A stretch of DNA of 50,754 bases from Azoarcus sp. Lineage in GTDB: Bacteria > Pseudomonadota > Gammaproteobacteria > Burkholderiales > Rhodocyclaceae. This document shows, one piece after another, positions 8,493-18,134 of the stretch. Under the pieces are notes generated by a model, which was given only the letters and a program-made list of their open reading frames with translations, made no database searches and was not told the origin of the DNA. Numbering within the stretch: the first letter of the stretch is position 1; every line of letters begins with the position of its first letter. The stretch is from assembly GCA_031277975.1 (NCBI GenBank), contig JAITLI010000007.1, positions 1 through 50,754 on the forward strand, in the 5' to 3' direction. Made by a program: the position numbers and the translations under genes.

Positions 8493-11400
8493 ATGGAAGG
8501 GATGAGTGTGACCCAGTTTGCCGGAGAACTGAAAATGCCGGCGGCCGCACTGTTGGAGCAATTGAAACGCGCCGGCGTCGATAAATTCGACGAAAGCGAT
8601 CTGTTGACCGAGCAGGACAAGTCGCGCCTGCTCGAATATTTGCGCCAGTCGCATGGCGGTAGCGCGAGGAAGGGCAAGATCACCCTGACCCGCAAGCAGA
8701 CCTCCGAGATTCGCGCCACCGACTCCACGGGCCGCGCCCGCACCGTGCAGGTCGAAGTGCGCAAGAAACGCGTCTTCGTCAAGCGCGACGACCCCCACGA
8801 AACCACGGCGAGCGAAAAAACGCCCGTCCCCGCCGCGCCCCCCGAAACCACGCCCGTCCCCGTGACCTCCGCCGTGGAGGCGGAACCCGCACCCGCCGCG
8901 ACGGCCGCGGCCGCTCCCGAAACGGCTCTGGCGCCTCCCGTCCCGGCGGACGATTCCGCCCGCGCCGGCACTTCCGGCGCCAGTGCGCCCGCCGCCGAAA
9001 CCGTCACCGCCGAAACTGTCACCGGGGAAGTCGTCACTGAAAAAATCGCCGCCGGGAAAACCATCGCCGAAGAAACCGCCACCGATGCCGGCGCCGGGGC
9101 GGAAACAGCGCCCGCGCAAAAAGAAGAACCGCGCACCGCGCCCACGCGGAAAGAAACCGGCAACACCGCCGCGGCGGACAAGACTGCGGGCACTCGCCGC
9201 AAACGCGCCGCGCCGGTGCCGATCACCCAGATACTGAGCAAGGAAGAACTCGCCGCGCGCGACCAAGAATCGCGCCGTCACCAAGAATTGCGCGAGCGCC
9301 AGCAAGCCGACCTGCGCGCCCGCCAGGAGCGCGAAGCCGCCGCCAAGACCGCCGCCGAAACCCGGCGCCAGGAAGAAGAAAACCGCGTGCGCGACGCGCA
9401 GCAACTCAAAGAGAAAGAAAACAGCAGCGGCAAGACCATCACCGCCAGGGCCGTGGCAAGCAAGGCCGCGGCAAGCAAAGCCGCGCCCGGCAAGACCGCA
9501 TCGAACAAGGCCGCGCCGGCGGGCAGGACCGCGCCCGGCAAGGCCGCCCCGGGCAAGACGACCACTGGCACGCTGCACCGCCCGCCCCGCAGCGGAGATA
9601 AACCCGCCCGCGAAAGCGGCGGCGGCAAGCGCGGCGAAAACGAAGGCGGCAACAAGCGCCGGGGCGGCCTCAGGACACGGGGCGACACCAGCGCCGCCAC
9701 CCCCGCCGGCAACGCCTGGCGCGGCGCCAAGGCTGGCGGACGCCACGGCGACCGCGGCCACGGCGAAGAGCGCGCCGCCTTCCAGGCCCCGAGCGAACCC
9801 ATCGTGCGCGAAGTACATGTGCCCGAAACCATCTCCGTAGCCGAACTCGCCCACAAAATGGCGGTCAAGGCCACCGAAGTCATCAAGGTCCTGATGAAAA
9901 TGGGCATGATGGTCACCATCAACCAGGCGCTCGACCAGGAAACCGCCATGATCCTCGTCGAAGACATGGGCCACAGGGCTTTCGCCGCCAAGCTCGACGA
10001 CCCCGACGCCTTCCTCGCCGAAAGCGACGAACACAAGGATTACGAATACCTGCCGCGCGCCCCGGTCGTGACCGTCATGGGCCACGTCGACCATGGCAAG
10101 ACCTCGCTGCTCGACTACATCCGCCGCGCCAAGGTGGCGGCGGGTGAAGCGGGCGGCATCACCCAGCACATCGGCGCCTACCATGTCGAGACGCCGCGCG
10201 GCATGATTACCTTCCTCGACACCCCCGGACACGAAGCCTTCACCGCCATGCGGGCGCGCGGCGCGCAGGCGACCGACATCGTCATCCTCGTCGTCGCCGC
10301 CGACGATGGCGTCATGCCGCAGACGCGCGAGGCCATCCACCACGCCAAGGCTGCGGGCGTGCCGCTGGTCGTGGCCATCACCAAGATCGACAAACCGGCG
10401 GCCAACGTCGAAAAAGTCAAACAGGCGCTGATCGCCGAAGAAGTCGTGCCGGAAGAATACGGCGGCGACACTCTGTTCGCCACGGTCTCGGCCAAGAGCG
10501 GCGAAGGCGTCGACAGCCTGCTCGAAGCCGTGCTGCTCCAAGCCGACATGCTCGACCTCAAGGCGCCGGTCGACGCCCCCGCCAAAGGCCTGATCGTCGA
10601 AGCGCGGCTGGACAAGGGACGCGGCCCGGTCGCCTCGCTCCTGGTGCAATCAGGCACCCTGCGGCGCGGCGACATCATGCTGGTGGGCGCGACCTTCGGG
10701 CGCATCCGCGCCATGCTCGACGAAAACAGCAAGACCATCGAAGAAGCCGGCCCGGCAATCCCCGTCGAAATCCTCGGCCTCTCGGAAGTACCCGCGGCGG
10801 GCGACGAAGCCATCGTCCTCGCCGACGAAAGGAAAGCGCGTGAAATCGCCCTTTTCCGCCAAGGCAAGTTCCGCGACGTCAAACTCGCCAAGCAGCAGGC
10901 GGCCAAGCTCGAAAATATGTTCGAGCAAATCGGCGACGGCGAAGCCAAGCGTCTCGCGCTCATCATCAAGGCCGACGTGCAAGGCTCGCAGGAAGCGCTG
11001 GTGCAATCGCTGCAAAAACTCTCCACCGGCGAAGTCAAGGTGCACGTCATCCATGCCGGCGTGGGCGCGATCACCGAATCCGACGTCAACCTCGCGCAGG
11101 CTTCGGAAGCGGTCATCATCGGCTTCAATACCCGCGCCGACGCCGGCGCGAGAAAACTCGCCGAAAACTTCGGCGTCGACATCCGCTACTACGACATCAT
11201 CTACGACGCCGTCGACGAGATCAAGGCGGCGCTCTCCGGCATGCTCTCGCCGGAAAAGCGCGAAGAAATCATCGGCCTGGTCGAAATCCGCCAGGTGTTC
11301 GCCATCTCCCGGGTGGGATCAGTGGCGGGCTGCTACGTACTCGAAGGCACAGTGCGGCGCGCCGCCTCGGTGCGGCTCCTGCGCAACCACACGGTGGTCT

Positions 11401-11558
11401 GGTCCGGCGAACTCGAATCGCTCAAGCGCTTCAAGGACGACGTCAAGGAAGTCCGGGCCGGCTACGAATGCGGCCTGCAACTGCGCGGCCACAACGACGT
11501 CCAGATCGGCGACCAGCTCGAAATCTTTGAAATCCGCGAAGTCGCCAGGACACTCTGA
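8493..11558 (+). CDS. infB: Translation initiation factor IF-2
   Basis: 1021 residues, a GTPase that delivers fMet-tRNA to the 30S P site. It has an N-terminal IF2_N fold, then a long Ala/Thr/Lys/Glu-rich low-complexity linker (~residues 100-440) that makes it longer than E. coli IF2 (890), then a second IF2_N domain. The G domain has G1 GHVDHGKT (530-537), GGITQHIG and G3 DTPGHEAF. G4 reads TKID (T630-D633) where most IF2 proteins have NKID, a tolerated but uncommon variant. The C-terminal beta-barrels are complete. The start at 8493 has GGGAGAG upstream, and an internal ATG at codon 4 is possible. Confidence 0.97.
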   Translation: MEGMSVTQFAGELKMPAAALLEQLKRAGVDKFDESDLLTEQDKSRLLEYLRQSHGGSARKGKITLTRKQTSEIRATDSTGRARTVQVEVRKKRVFVKRDDPHETTASEKTPVPAAPPETTPVPVTSAVEAEPAPAATAAAAPETALAPPVPADDSARAGTSGASAPAAETVTAETVTGEVVTEKIAAGKTIAEETATDAGAGAETAPAQKEEPRTAPTRKETGNTAAADKTAGTRRKRAAPVPITQILSKEELAARDQESRRHQELRERQQADLRARQEREAAAKTAAETRRQEEENRVRDAQQLKEKENSSGKTITARAVASKAAASKAAPGKTASNKAAPAGRTAPGKAAPGKTTTGTLHRPPRSGDKPARESGGGKRGENEGGNKRRGGLRTRGDTSAATPAGNAWRGAKAGGRHGDRGHGEERAAFQAPSEPIVREVHVPETISVAELAHKMAVKATEVIKVLMKMGMMVTINQALDQETAMILVEDMGHRAFAAKLDDPDAFLAESDEHKDYEYLPRAPVVTVMGHVDHGKTSLLDYIRRAKVAAGEAGGITQHIGAYHVETPRGMITFLDTPGHEAFTAMRARGAQATDIVILVVAADDGVMPQTREAIHHAKAAGVPLVVAITKIDKPAANVEKVKQALIAEEVVPEEYGGDTLFATVSAKSGEGVDSLLEAVLLQADMLDLKAPVDAPAKGLIVEARLDKGRGPVASLLVQSGTLRRGDIMLVGATFGRIRAMLDENSKTIEEAGPAIPVEILGLSEVPAAGDEAIVLADERKAREIALFRQGKFRDVKLAKQQAAKLENMFEQIGDGEAKRLALIIKADVQGSQEALVQSLQKLSTGEVKVHVIHAGVGAITESDVNLAQASEAVIIGFNTRADAGARKLAENFGVDIRYYDIIYDAVDEIKAALSGMLSPEKREEIIGLVEIRQVFAISRVGSVAGCYVLEGTVRRAASVRLLRNHTVVWSGELESLKRFKDDVKEVRAGYECGLQLRGHNDVQIGDQLEIFEIREVARTL

Positions 11559-11561
11559 ACC

Positions 11562-11954
11562 ATGCCAAAAGAGTATTCCCGCGGCCAGCGCGTGGCCGGG
11601 CAAATCCACCGCGAACTGGCCAACCTGATCCAGATGGAAATCAAGGACCCGCGCGTGGGCTTCGTCTCCCTCACCGATGTCGAACTCACCCCCGACTACG
11701 CCCACGCCAAAGTCTTCTTCACCACCCTGGGCGGCGCCGGAAGCGTGCCGGGAATCCTCGAAGGACTCCAGCGCGCCAGCGGCTTCCTGCGCCGCGAACT
11801 GGGCAAGCGCATCCACATCCACACCCTGCCCGAACTCCATTTCCACTACGACAAATCTTTGGAAGAAGGCAGCCGCCTGTCGCAACTGATCGAGCGCGCC
11901 GTACGCGAAGACGAAGCCCGCGCCCGCGCGCCGGACGAAACCGCCGAAGACTGA
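11562..11954 (+). CDS. rbfA: 30S ribosome-binding factor RbfA
   Basis: 130 residues with a single KH-like domain, which binds the free 30S near helix 1 of 16S rRNA and is needed for late maturation and cold growth. Recognisable are the start MPKEYSRGQRVAGQIHRELA, the middle VSLTDVELTPDYAHAKVFFT, and PELHFHYDKSLEEG before the C-terminal helix. Length and order are standard. It begins 3 nt after the infB stop, implying coupled translation. Confidence 0.96.
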   Translation: MPKEYSRGQRVAGQIHRELANLIQMEIKDPRVGFVSLTDVELTPDYAHAKVFFTTLGGAGSVPGILEGLQRASGFLRRELGKRIHIHTLPELHFHYDKSLEEGSRLSQLIERAVREDEARARAPDETAED

Positions 11955-12091
11955 CCCGCGCGCGCCGCCTTCCGCGCGTGATTTGCTGAAGCGATTTTCC
12001 CCCTTGGCGCGGCCCCGCGCCCGCCCGCCTTGTCCGCGCGATATTCCCCCCTCTCCTTTATTCTCCCCTCCTTCCTCATACCGCGATCACC

Positions 12092-13009
12092 ATGGGCGCC
12101 CACACGCGACAACCGCCCCCCCGCCGCGCCATCGACGGCGTACTGCTGCTCGACAAACCATCGGGAATGACCTCCAACGCCGCGCTGCAAAGCGCGCGGC
12201 GGCTCCTCGACGCGCGCAAGGCCGGCCACGCCGGCACCCTCGACCCGCTGGCGAGCGGCCTGCTGCCGCTGACCTTCGGCGAAGCCACCAAATTCACGCA
12301 AATGCTGCTCGACGCCGGCAAAGTTTACGAAGCCGGCGTGCGCCTCGGCATCGAAACCGACAGCGGTGACGCCGAAGGCAAGGTACTGGCGACCAGGCCA
12401 GTCGCGGTCGACGAAGCCGGATTGCGCCGGACGCTCGCGCGCTTCACTGGCGAAATCGAACAAATCCCGCCGATGTACTCGGCGCTCAAGCGCAACGGCA
12501 AACCGCTCTACGAATACGCTCGCGCCGGTATCGAAATCGAACGCGCGCCGCGCCGGGTGACCATCTCGGAACTGAGTCTGCTTGCCTTTGCAGGCGAACG
12601 CTTCGTCATCCGCGTCGCCTGCGGCAAGGGCGCCTACATCCGCACCCTAGCCATGGACATCGGCGCGGCGCTGGGCTGCGGCGCGCACCTCGACGCCCTG
12701 CGGCGCACCCGCGCGGGCACATTCGACCTGAGCGCCAGCGTCACCCTGGAAAAACTGGAAACCCTCCCTCCGGCGCAACGCGACACCCTGCTTGCCCCCG
12801 TCGACACCCTCGTGGCCGCCTTCCCCCGGCTCGACCTCGACGCCGCCGCCGCCCGCCAAATCCTGCAAGGCCAACCCCTGCGGCGAAGCGGCGAAAACCC
12901 CGGCGACCGCGTCCGCCTCTACGGCCCCGACGGCTTCCTGGGACTGGGGCAATGGAAAGAAGACGAACGCCTGTGGCCAAAACGGCTTGTCTGCACGGAA
13001 CAGACATAA
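12092..13009 (+). CDS. truB: tRNA pseudouridine(55) synthase TruB
   Basis: 305 residues. Converts U55 of the tRNA T-loop to pseudouridine. The catalytic aspartate lies in KAGHAGTLDPLASGLLPL. GVLLLDKPSGMTSN, the YEAGVRLG strand and the thumb-loop segment PPMYSALKRNGKPLYEYAR are also present. A short PUA-like tail ends the protein (LYGPDGFLGLGQW). It starts 137 bp after rbfA in the same direction and probably belongs to the same operon. No strong ribosome-binding site is visible before the ATG. Confidence 0.96.
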   Translation: MGAHTRQPPPRRAIDGVLLLDKPSGMTSNAALQSARRLLDARKAGHAGTLDPLASGLLPLTFGEATKFTQMLLDAGKVYEAGVRLGIETDSGDAEGKVLATRPVAVDEAGLRRTLARFTGEIEQIPPMYSALKRNGKPLYEYARAGIEIERAPRRVTISELSLLAFAGERFVIRVACGKGAYIRTLAMDIGAALGCGAHLDALRRTRAGTFDLSASVTLEKLETLPPAQRDTLLAPVDTLVAAFPRLDLDAAAARQILQGQPLRRSGENPGDRVRLYGPDGFLGLGQWKEDERLWPKRLVCTEQT

Positions 13010-13030
13010 ACAAAAGCCGCCCCGAAGAAC

Positions 13031-13085
13031 GAAGCCCCCTCGCCCTGTACACCTGCGGGGGCGAAGGCCAGGGAGAGGGGGGGTT
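13031..13085. repeat. Fragment of the GC-rich dispersed repeat
   Basis: Contains CGAAGCCCCCTCGCCC and, shortly after, GGGGGCGAAGGCCAGGGAG as an imperfect inverted pair around a TACACC centre. The wording matches the inner parts of the element at 283-494 (AGGGCCAGGGAGAGGG and CGAAGCCCTCTCCC). The GAATTC ends are missing. It sits between the converging truB and murB genes. Confidence 0.45.
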
Positions 13086-13213
13086 AACCAAACGGCGCGA
13101 GAGCGCCGCTGATTTGAACCGCCGCATGAATTGCCGCGTCGCTTCTCGCAAGACGCGTTCCACAGGACGCCCCCTCATTCGATCGGCGCTTCCAAGCGGG
13201 AATATCGTCCCGG

Positions 13214-14242
13214 TCACACCACGACAGGCTCGATTTCCAGTTCGACGCCGAATCGCGTCCATACGTCATCCTGGATGCGCACGGCCAGCCGCAGTACGTC
13301 CGCGCCGCTGGCGCCGCCATGATTGACCAGCACCAATGCCTGGCTGGCATGGCAGCCCACGGGGCCGAGACGGCGGCCTTTCCAGCCACATTGCTCGATC
13401 AGCCAGGCAGCGGCGAGTTTTTCGCGGCCATCGGCCTGCGGGTAGTGCGGCATCGCGGGGTACGCCGCGCGCAGCGCCGCGTATCGCCCGGCATCGACGA
13501 CGGGGTTCTTGAAGAAGCTGCCGGCGTTGCCCAGTTCGGCGGGGTCGGGGAGTTTGCGGCGGCGGATGGCGATCACGCTGTCCGCGATCTGGCGCGGCGT
13601 CGGCGCGGCGATGCCCCGCGCCGCCAGTTCGCGGGCGATGTCGCCGTAAGCGCTCAGTGGCCGCCAACGGCGCGGCAGGCGGAAACGCACCGCCGTGACC
13701 AGCCAGCGGCCCGGCTGTTGTTTGAACACGCTTTCCCGGTAGCCGAAGCGGCAGGCGGCGGCGTCGAACGCGCGCGTTTCGCCGCTCGCCAGATCGAGCG
13801 CGTCGAGCGCGCCGAACCGTTCGGCCACTTCCAGCCCGTAAGCGCCGATGTTCTGTACCGGCGCCGCGCCCACGGCGCCCGGGATCAACGACAGGTTTTC
13901 CAGCCCCGGCCAGCCTTCATCGAGCGTCCAGCGCACGAAATCGTGCCAGTTCTCGCCCGCGCCGGCTTCGACGATGATCGCCTCGTCATCGTCGCCGAGT
14001 TTGCGGCGGCCACGGATTTCCACCTTGAGCACGCAGGCGAGCGGCGCGCCGCGCAAGACCAGATTGCTGCCGCCGCCCAGGATGAAACAAGGCTCGCCGC
14101 CGCGCCGCGTGGCGGCGAAGGCGCGCGCCTCCTCCGCCGAAGCCAGCCGCAGCAGGCGCGTTGCCCGCGCTGGCAGGCCGAAGGTATTGAGCGCCGCCAG
14201 GTCGACGTCGCGCTGTTCGGTGAGAGGGAAAGCGGCGGTCAT
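13214..14242 (-). CDS. murB: UDP-N-acetylenolpyruvoylglucosamine reductase MurB
   Basis: 342 residues, the type I (E. coli-like) FAD enzyme that reduces the enolpyruvyl group made by MurA to UDP-MurNAc. The FAD-binding domain has [11 protein letters not shown] and [20 protein letters not shown]. The substrate-domain segment YRESVFK carries the type I tyrosine loop. The catalytic serine lies in NAGSFFKNP. The first step, murA, is 9 kb away on the other strand. It starts 12 bp after the stop of the PACE gene. Confidence 0.95.
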   Translation of the reverse strand: MTAAFPLTEQRDVDLAALNTFGLPARATRLLRLASAEEARAFAATRRGGEPCFILGGGSNLVLRGAPLACVLKVEIRGRRKLGDDDEAIIVEAGAGENWHDFVRWTLDEGWPGLENLSLIPGAVGAAPVQNIGAYGLEVAERFGALDALDLASGETRAFDAAACRFGYRESVFKQQPGRWLVTAVRFRLPRRWRPLSAYGDIARELAARGIAAPTPRQIADSVIAIRRRKLPDPAELGNAGSFFKNPVVDAGRYAALRAAYPAMPHYPQADGREKLAAAWLIEQCGWKGRRLGPVGCHASQALVLVNHGGASGADVLRLAVRIQDDVWTRFGVELEIEPVVV

Positions 14243-14254
14243 GGCGAAGCGCGC

Positions 14255-14737
14255 TCAGGCGTTGCCGCCAGAGTGGCGCGGCGCGATGGGGAAGCAACGG
14301 TCATAGCCGAGATGGAAGATGAAGGCATAGGCCACGTAAGCCAGCGCCAGCCCGGCATCCGCCGCCAGCGCCGCCAGCCAGTCCATGTTCGTCCACGCCA
14401 TCACCACCGGCAGGGTGAGCGCGACCAGGCTGCTTTCAAAGGCCAGTGCGTGCGCCACCCTCAGCCGCAACGGACGGCGGTCGGCGCGGCGGCCAGTGAA
14501 TTTTGCCTCGCAGTAATCGAATCCACTATTGAAAACCGCATTCCAGAGCGCCGCGATCAGCGACAGCACGGTGAGCAGTCCCGCAGAGGAAGCCAGCGTC
14601 ACCCCGCTCGCCCAGGCGAACAATGGGGAGATCAACAGCAGCCCGCCGGCCTCGAATAGCAGAACCTGGCGCAGGCGATCGCGCGGCGAGCGCAGCGCGG
14701 GCAAAGGCACGGGCGCCGCCATGGGGATCGCCGTCAT
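14255..14737 (-). CDS. PACE-family membrane efflux protein (bacterial transmembrane pair)
   Basis: 160 residues with four predicted membrane helices in two related pairs, the layout of the PACE family (AceI type) that exports chlorhexidine, short diamines and related biocides by proton antiport. The family marks are visible: an acidic residue in the first helix (LLFEAGGLLLISPLF), WNAVFNSGFDYCEAKFTGR between the pairs, FESSLVALTLPVVMAW, and the terminal YDRCFP. The ATG at 14737 overlaps the trpS stop by 4 bp (ATGA), suggesting joint translation. The substrate is unknown. Confidence 0.85.
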   Translation of the reverse strand: MTAIPMAAPVPLPALRSPRDRLRQVLLFEAGGLLLISPLFAWASGVTLASSAGLLTVLSLIAALWNAVFNSGFDYCEAKFTGRRADRRPLRLRVAHALAFESSLVALTLPVVMAWTNMDWLAALAADAGLALAYVAYAFIFHLGYDRCFPIAPRHSGGNA

Positions 14738-16017
14738 CCGGCGCGCAACGCATCGAGTTCCCGCGCCACATCGGCGCGCGCCACGTTTTCGGCGAGATCG
14801 GCCCACGCGGCGAAATCCGCGCCGTCCCGGATCGCGCCCGCCGCCTGCCCGGCTTCGCGCGGCGAGGCAAAGCCGCGGCTTTGCAGGAGCGGACGGCCAT
14901 CGCCGCTGGCGAGCTTGAAATAGAACAGGCCATCCGCTTCGCGGTACTGCTTGAACTGCGCCCTGGCCCGCGGTTTGGGAGGCGCCTCCGCCCGCGCCGC
15001 CGGGAGCCGGTCGAGCCGCCGCAATCCGACCGCCTCACGCAAGCGGGCGACGAAAGGCGCCGCATATTTGGCACGCAACGCATCCGCGCCGCTTTTCAGG
15101 ACTTGTTCGATGCGCGCCGGTTCGGCGATCAATTCTTCATAGCGGGCGCGCATCGGCGCGATCACCGCTTCCAGCTTGTCGAACAAAGCCTCCTTGGCGT
15201 CGCCCCAAGCGATGCCCTCCCGGAAGCGGGCACGCATCGCCTCGGTTTCGGCGGGCGCGGCAAACGCCTGGAAAAGCTGGAACAAGGCCGAGCCTTCCGT
15301 TTCTTTTGGCTCGCCGGGCGCTTTCGAATCGGTGACGATGGCGAAGACCTGCTTTTTCAATTCGGCGGTTGGGGCGAAGAGCGGGATCGTATTGTCGTAA
15401 CTCTTGCTCATCTTGCGCCCGTCCAGTCCCGGCAAGGTGGCGACCGCTTCATCGACCGCCGCCTCGGGCAGCACGAAGTATTCGCCATAGCGATGGTTGA
15501 AGCTCGCGGCGATGTCGCGCGCCATTTCGAGATGCTGAATCTGGTCGCGCCCCACCGGCACCTTGTGGGCGTTGAACATCAGGATGTCGGCGGCCATCAG
15601 CAACGGATACATGAAAAGGCCCATCGTCACCCCGGCGTCCGGCTCTCCGCCCTCGGCCGCGTTCTTGTCGACGGCGGCCTTGTAGGCGTGCGCGCGATTG
15701 AGCAGGCCCTTGCCGGTCACGCAGGTCAGCAGCCAAGTGAGTTCGGGAATCTCGGGAATATCGGACTGGCGGTAAAACCACGCCCTCTCGGGGCGCAGAC
15801 CTGCGGCGAGCCAAGTCGCGGCGATCTCTAGCGTGGAACGCTGTACGCGTTCAGGATCGCCAGTCTTGATGAGCGCGTGATAATCGGAGAGGAAATAGAA
15901 ACTCTCGACATCGGCGCGCTGACTGACTTCCACCGCCGGACGGATCGCGCCCGCGTAATTGCCGAGATGGGGCGCGCCCGAAGGCGTGATGCCGGTGAGA
16001 ATGCGTTGTTGGGTCAT
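14734..16017 (-). CDS. trpS: Tryptophanyl-tRNA synthetase
   Basis: 427 residues, class Ic synthetase charging tRNA-Trp. The HIGH-like motif is PSGAPHLGNYAG (12-23) and the KMSKS motif is GRKMSKSYDN with KMSKS at 202-206. The conserved PVGRDQIQHLEMARDIA segment is present. It is ~90 residues longer than the E. coli enzyme. The extra C-terminal region (after ~335) is Lys/Arg/Ala-rich followed by a small alpha/beta domain, as seen in other betaproteobacterial TrpS. It is coupled to the PACE gene downstream. Confidence 0.96.
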   Translation of the reverse strand: MTQQRILTGITPSGAPHLGNYAGAIRPAVEVSQRADVESFYFLSDYHALIKTGDPERVQRSTLEIAATWLAAGLRPERAWFYRQSDIPEIPELTWLLTCVTGKGLLNRAHAYKAAVDKNAAEGGEPDAGVTMGLFMYPLLMAADILMFNAHKVPVGRDQIQHLEMARDIAASFNHRYGEYFVLPEAAVDEAVATLPGLDGRKMSKSYDNTIPLFAPTAELKKQVFAIVTDSKAPGEPKETEGSALFQLFQAFAAPAETEAMRARFREGIAWGDAKEALFDKLEAVIAPMRARYEELIAEPARIEQVLKSGADALRAKYAAPFVARLREAVGLRRLDRLPAARAEAPPKPRARAQFKQYREADGLFYFKLASGDGRPLLQSRGFASPREAGQAAGAIRDGADFAAWADLAENVARADVARELDALRAG

Positions 16018-16292
16018 GGAGGCTGGAGGGTGCGTTGAAAATGTGCAAGTTTAGCGCCGAACCCACGTCCGGGCATTCCGCGGGGGCGGGTCTCGTTCGA
16101 AACGGAGCGCAGCGATGCTGAATAAGTTTGTATGTTACCCGGGTCCTTTGCGCGAAAGGATTTTTCCGCGGGGGCGGTTCTGCCTGTCTACACAAGGCGG
16201 GGATGTCCGCGCTTGCGTCCGGCTTCGAGTAGAATCCGGGCTTGGCCTATTGCACCAAGGGGCGCTCGACCCCTGAACCGGAGACAGCACAT
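16018..16292. other. Intergenic region between trpS and lpd
   Basis: 275 bp separating divergent genes. A segment around 16102-16126 (GGAGCGCAGCGATGCTGA) resembles 342-360 in the left repeat region (GGAGCGAAGCGACGCTGA), so it is probably another repeat scrap. A TAGAAT at 16230-16235 could be a -10 element for lpd, but no good -35 lies 16-18 bp upstream. No gene is seen. Confidence 0.4.
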
Positions 16293-17717
16293 ATGAGCAA
16301 GGAATTCGACATCCTCATCATCGGTGGCGGCCCTGGCGGCTACGTCGCCGCCATCCGCGCCGCGCAACTCGGCTTCAAGGTTGCCTGCTGCGAATCCAAC
16401 CCCTACGCCGACCCGAAGGGCGAACCCCGCCTCGGTGGCACCTGTCTCAATGTCGGATGCATCCCCTCAAAAGCGCTGCTGCACACCTCGCACCTGTTCG
16501 AGGAAGCCGCCCACGCTTTCGCGGGGCAAGGCATCGACATCGGCGCGCCGAAAATCGATGTGGCGAAAATGCTCGCGCGCAAGAACGGCATCGTCGATCA
16601 ACTCACCGGCGGTATCAAGGCGTTGTTCAAGAAAAACAAAGTCACCTTCCTGCCGGGGCACGGCGCATTCATCGCCAGGACGGCCAACGGCTGGAAACTC
16701 AGCGTCGGCAACGAAAAGGTGGACGCCGGACAAGTCATCGTCGCCACCGGCTCCAAGGCGCGCCACCTGCCCGATGTCCTCATCGACAACAAGATCGTCT
16801 GCGACAACGTCGGCGCGCTCGACATCGATGCCGTGCCCAGGAAGTTGGCGATCATCGGCGCGGGAATCATCGGACTGGAAATGGGTTCCGTTTGGCGCCG
16901 CCTCGGCGCGGAAGTCACCATCCTCGAAGCCGCGTCCGCCTTCCTGCCCGCCGCCGACGCCGACATCGCCAGGGAAGCCCTCAAGATTTTCACCAAGCAG
17001 GGCCTCGCCATCCGCACCGGCGTCAAGATCGGTGGCATCAAGGCGGGCAAGAAAAGCGTCGCCATCGCCTACGCCGACAAGGACGGCAAGCCCGCCCAGC
17101 TCGAAGCCGACCGGTTCATCGTCTCCGTGGGCCGCATTCCCAACACCGAGGGGCTGAACGCCGGAGCCGTCGGCCTCAAGCTCAGCGAGCGCGGCCAGAT
17201 CGAGATCGACGAACACTGCAAGACCAATCTTCCCGGCGTCTGGGCCATCGGCGACGTGGTGCGCGGCCCCATGCTCGCCCACAAGGCGATGGAAGAGGCC
17301 GTGATGGTGGCCGAACGCATCGCCGGGCAAGCCGGTCACGCCAACCTCGACGTCATCCCCGGCGTCATCTACACCACGCCGGAAATCGCCTGGGTCGGCA
17401 AAACCGAGCAACAACTCAAGGAAGCGGGCATCGACTACAGGACAGGGAAAATACCTTTCCTCGCCAATGGCCGCGCGCTCGGAATCGGCGCGCCGGAAGG
17501 CTTCGTCAAGATGCTGGCCGATGCCCGCAGCGACCGTATCCTGGGCGTCCACATCATTGGCGCGGGCGCCTCCGATCTTATCGCCGAAGCCACCGTGGCG
17601 CTGGAATTCGCCGCCGCCTCGGAAGACCTCGCCCGCATCTGCCATGCCCATCCGACCCTGTCGGAAGTCCTGCACGAAGCGGCGCTGGCCTGCGACAAGA
17701 GGGCGCTGCATTTTTGA
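16293..17717 (+). CDS. lpdA: Dihydrolipoyl dehydrogenase (E3)
   Basis: 474 residues, the FAD/NAD disulfide oxidoreductase that reoxidises lipoyl groups of 2-oxo-acid dehydrogenase complexes or the glycine cleavage system. It has the FAD motif IIGGGPGGYVAA, redox disulfide Cys51/Cys56 in GGTCLNVGCIPSK, NAD motif IIGAGIIGLEMGSVW, and the C-terminal catalytic HAHPTLSE (His453, Glu458). The ATG at 16293 has GGAGACA upstream. An earlier in-frame ATG would add 17 residues lacking conservation. No E1 or E2 gene is adjacent, so the complex it serves cannot be read here. Confidence 0.95.
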   Translation: MSKEFDILIIGGGPGGYVAAIRAAQLGFKVACCESNPYADPKGEPRLGGTCLNVGCIPSKALLHTSHLFEEAAHAFAGQGIDIGAPKIDVAKMLARKNGIVDQLTGGIKALFKKNKVTFLPGHGAFIARTANGWKLSVGNEKVDAGQVIVATGSKARHLPDVLIDNKIVCDNVGALDIDAVPRKLAIIGAGIIGLEMGSVWRRLGAEVTILEAASAFLPAADADIAREALKIFTKQGLAIRTGVKIGGIKAGKKSVAIAYADKDGKPAQLEADRFIVSVGRIPNTEGLNAGAVGLKLSERGQIEIDEHCKTNLPGVWAIGDVVRGPMLAHKAMEEAVMVAERIAGQAGHANLDVIPGVIYTTPEIAWVGKTEQQLKEAGIDYRTGKIPFLANGRALGIGAPEGFVKMLADARSDRILGVHIIGAGASDLIAEATVALEFAAASEDLARICHAHPTLSEVLHEAALACDKRALHF

Positions 17718-17724
17718 ACAGCGG

Positions 17725-17926
17725 TGCCGTGCGCCGGATAAAACGAACTGGATTGCCACATCGCTCGCGCTCCTCGCAATGACGAGTCCTGTCGAAGAAT
17801 TCCTTTCGCCCCCCCGCAGGGGGGATGTACAAAGCGGGGGAGGGGAATTCATCGAAAGAACTCGTCTTTGCGGGTTTTCCCTTCGTCGCCATTGCGGGCA
17901 CGGCGCGGCAATCCAGCCTCCCGGGA
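17725..17926. repeat. Complete copy of the composite palindromic repeat
   Basis: A GAATTC-bounded GC-rich core (17797-17850, containing GCCCCCCCGCAGGGGGG and AGCGGGGGAGGGGAATTC) is flanked on both sides by inverted arms. The left arm 17731-17793 is the reverse complement of the arm at 503-560 (CGGATAAAACGAACTGGATT, TCGCAATGACGAGT). The right arm 17851-17925 is in direct orientation and more degenerate (ACTCGTCTTTGCGGG, GCGGCAATCCAG). The whole is about 200 bp, has no coding potential and starts 8 bp after the lpd stop codon. It may also act as the lpd transcription end. Confidence 0.6.
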
Positions 17927-18134
17927 ATCGTGCCCGGCCCGCGATGCGCGCGCGCCCTCCGCGCAAAAGGCGCACCGTGTCCGCGCGACATGGCGCGATC
18001 CCGTCCGCTCCGGCACAATCGCACTTTCGTCCGTGTCCTCTCTGTCATTCAATGGCATCCCACGTCCGCCGCGAAGCGCTTTTCCCCCACGCCCCGTTCC
18101 CGTTTCTTTCGCTGCCCGCCATGCGCCGCCGGTC
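17927..18134. other. Intergenic stretch before the epimerase gene
   Basis: Together with the repeat at 17725-17926 this makes a ~417-bp gap between genes. No gene, clear promoter or RNA structure is recognised in 17927-18134. An upstream-extended reading frame of the epimerase runs through it but has no start with a ribosome-binding site and no conserved content. Confidence 0.4.

Noticed and set aside
8442-10649. Very long minus-strand open frame opposite infB
   Set aside because: It mirrors the Ala/Lys-rich linker and G domain of IF2 in high-GC DNA, and its Gly/Ala/Asp/His-rich product has no recognisable fold. It is a shadow frame. The same applies to the long frames opposite murA, hrpA, lpd and the atp genes.
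16214-16235. Promoter for lpd (TTGCGT … TAGAAT)
   Set aside because: The two boxes are only 11 bp apart, too close for sigma70. Only the -10-like box is plausible.
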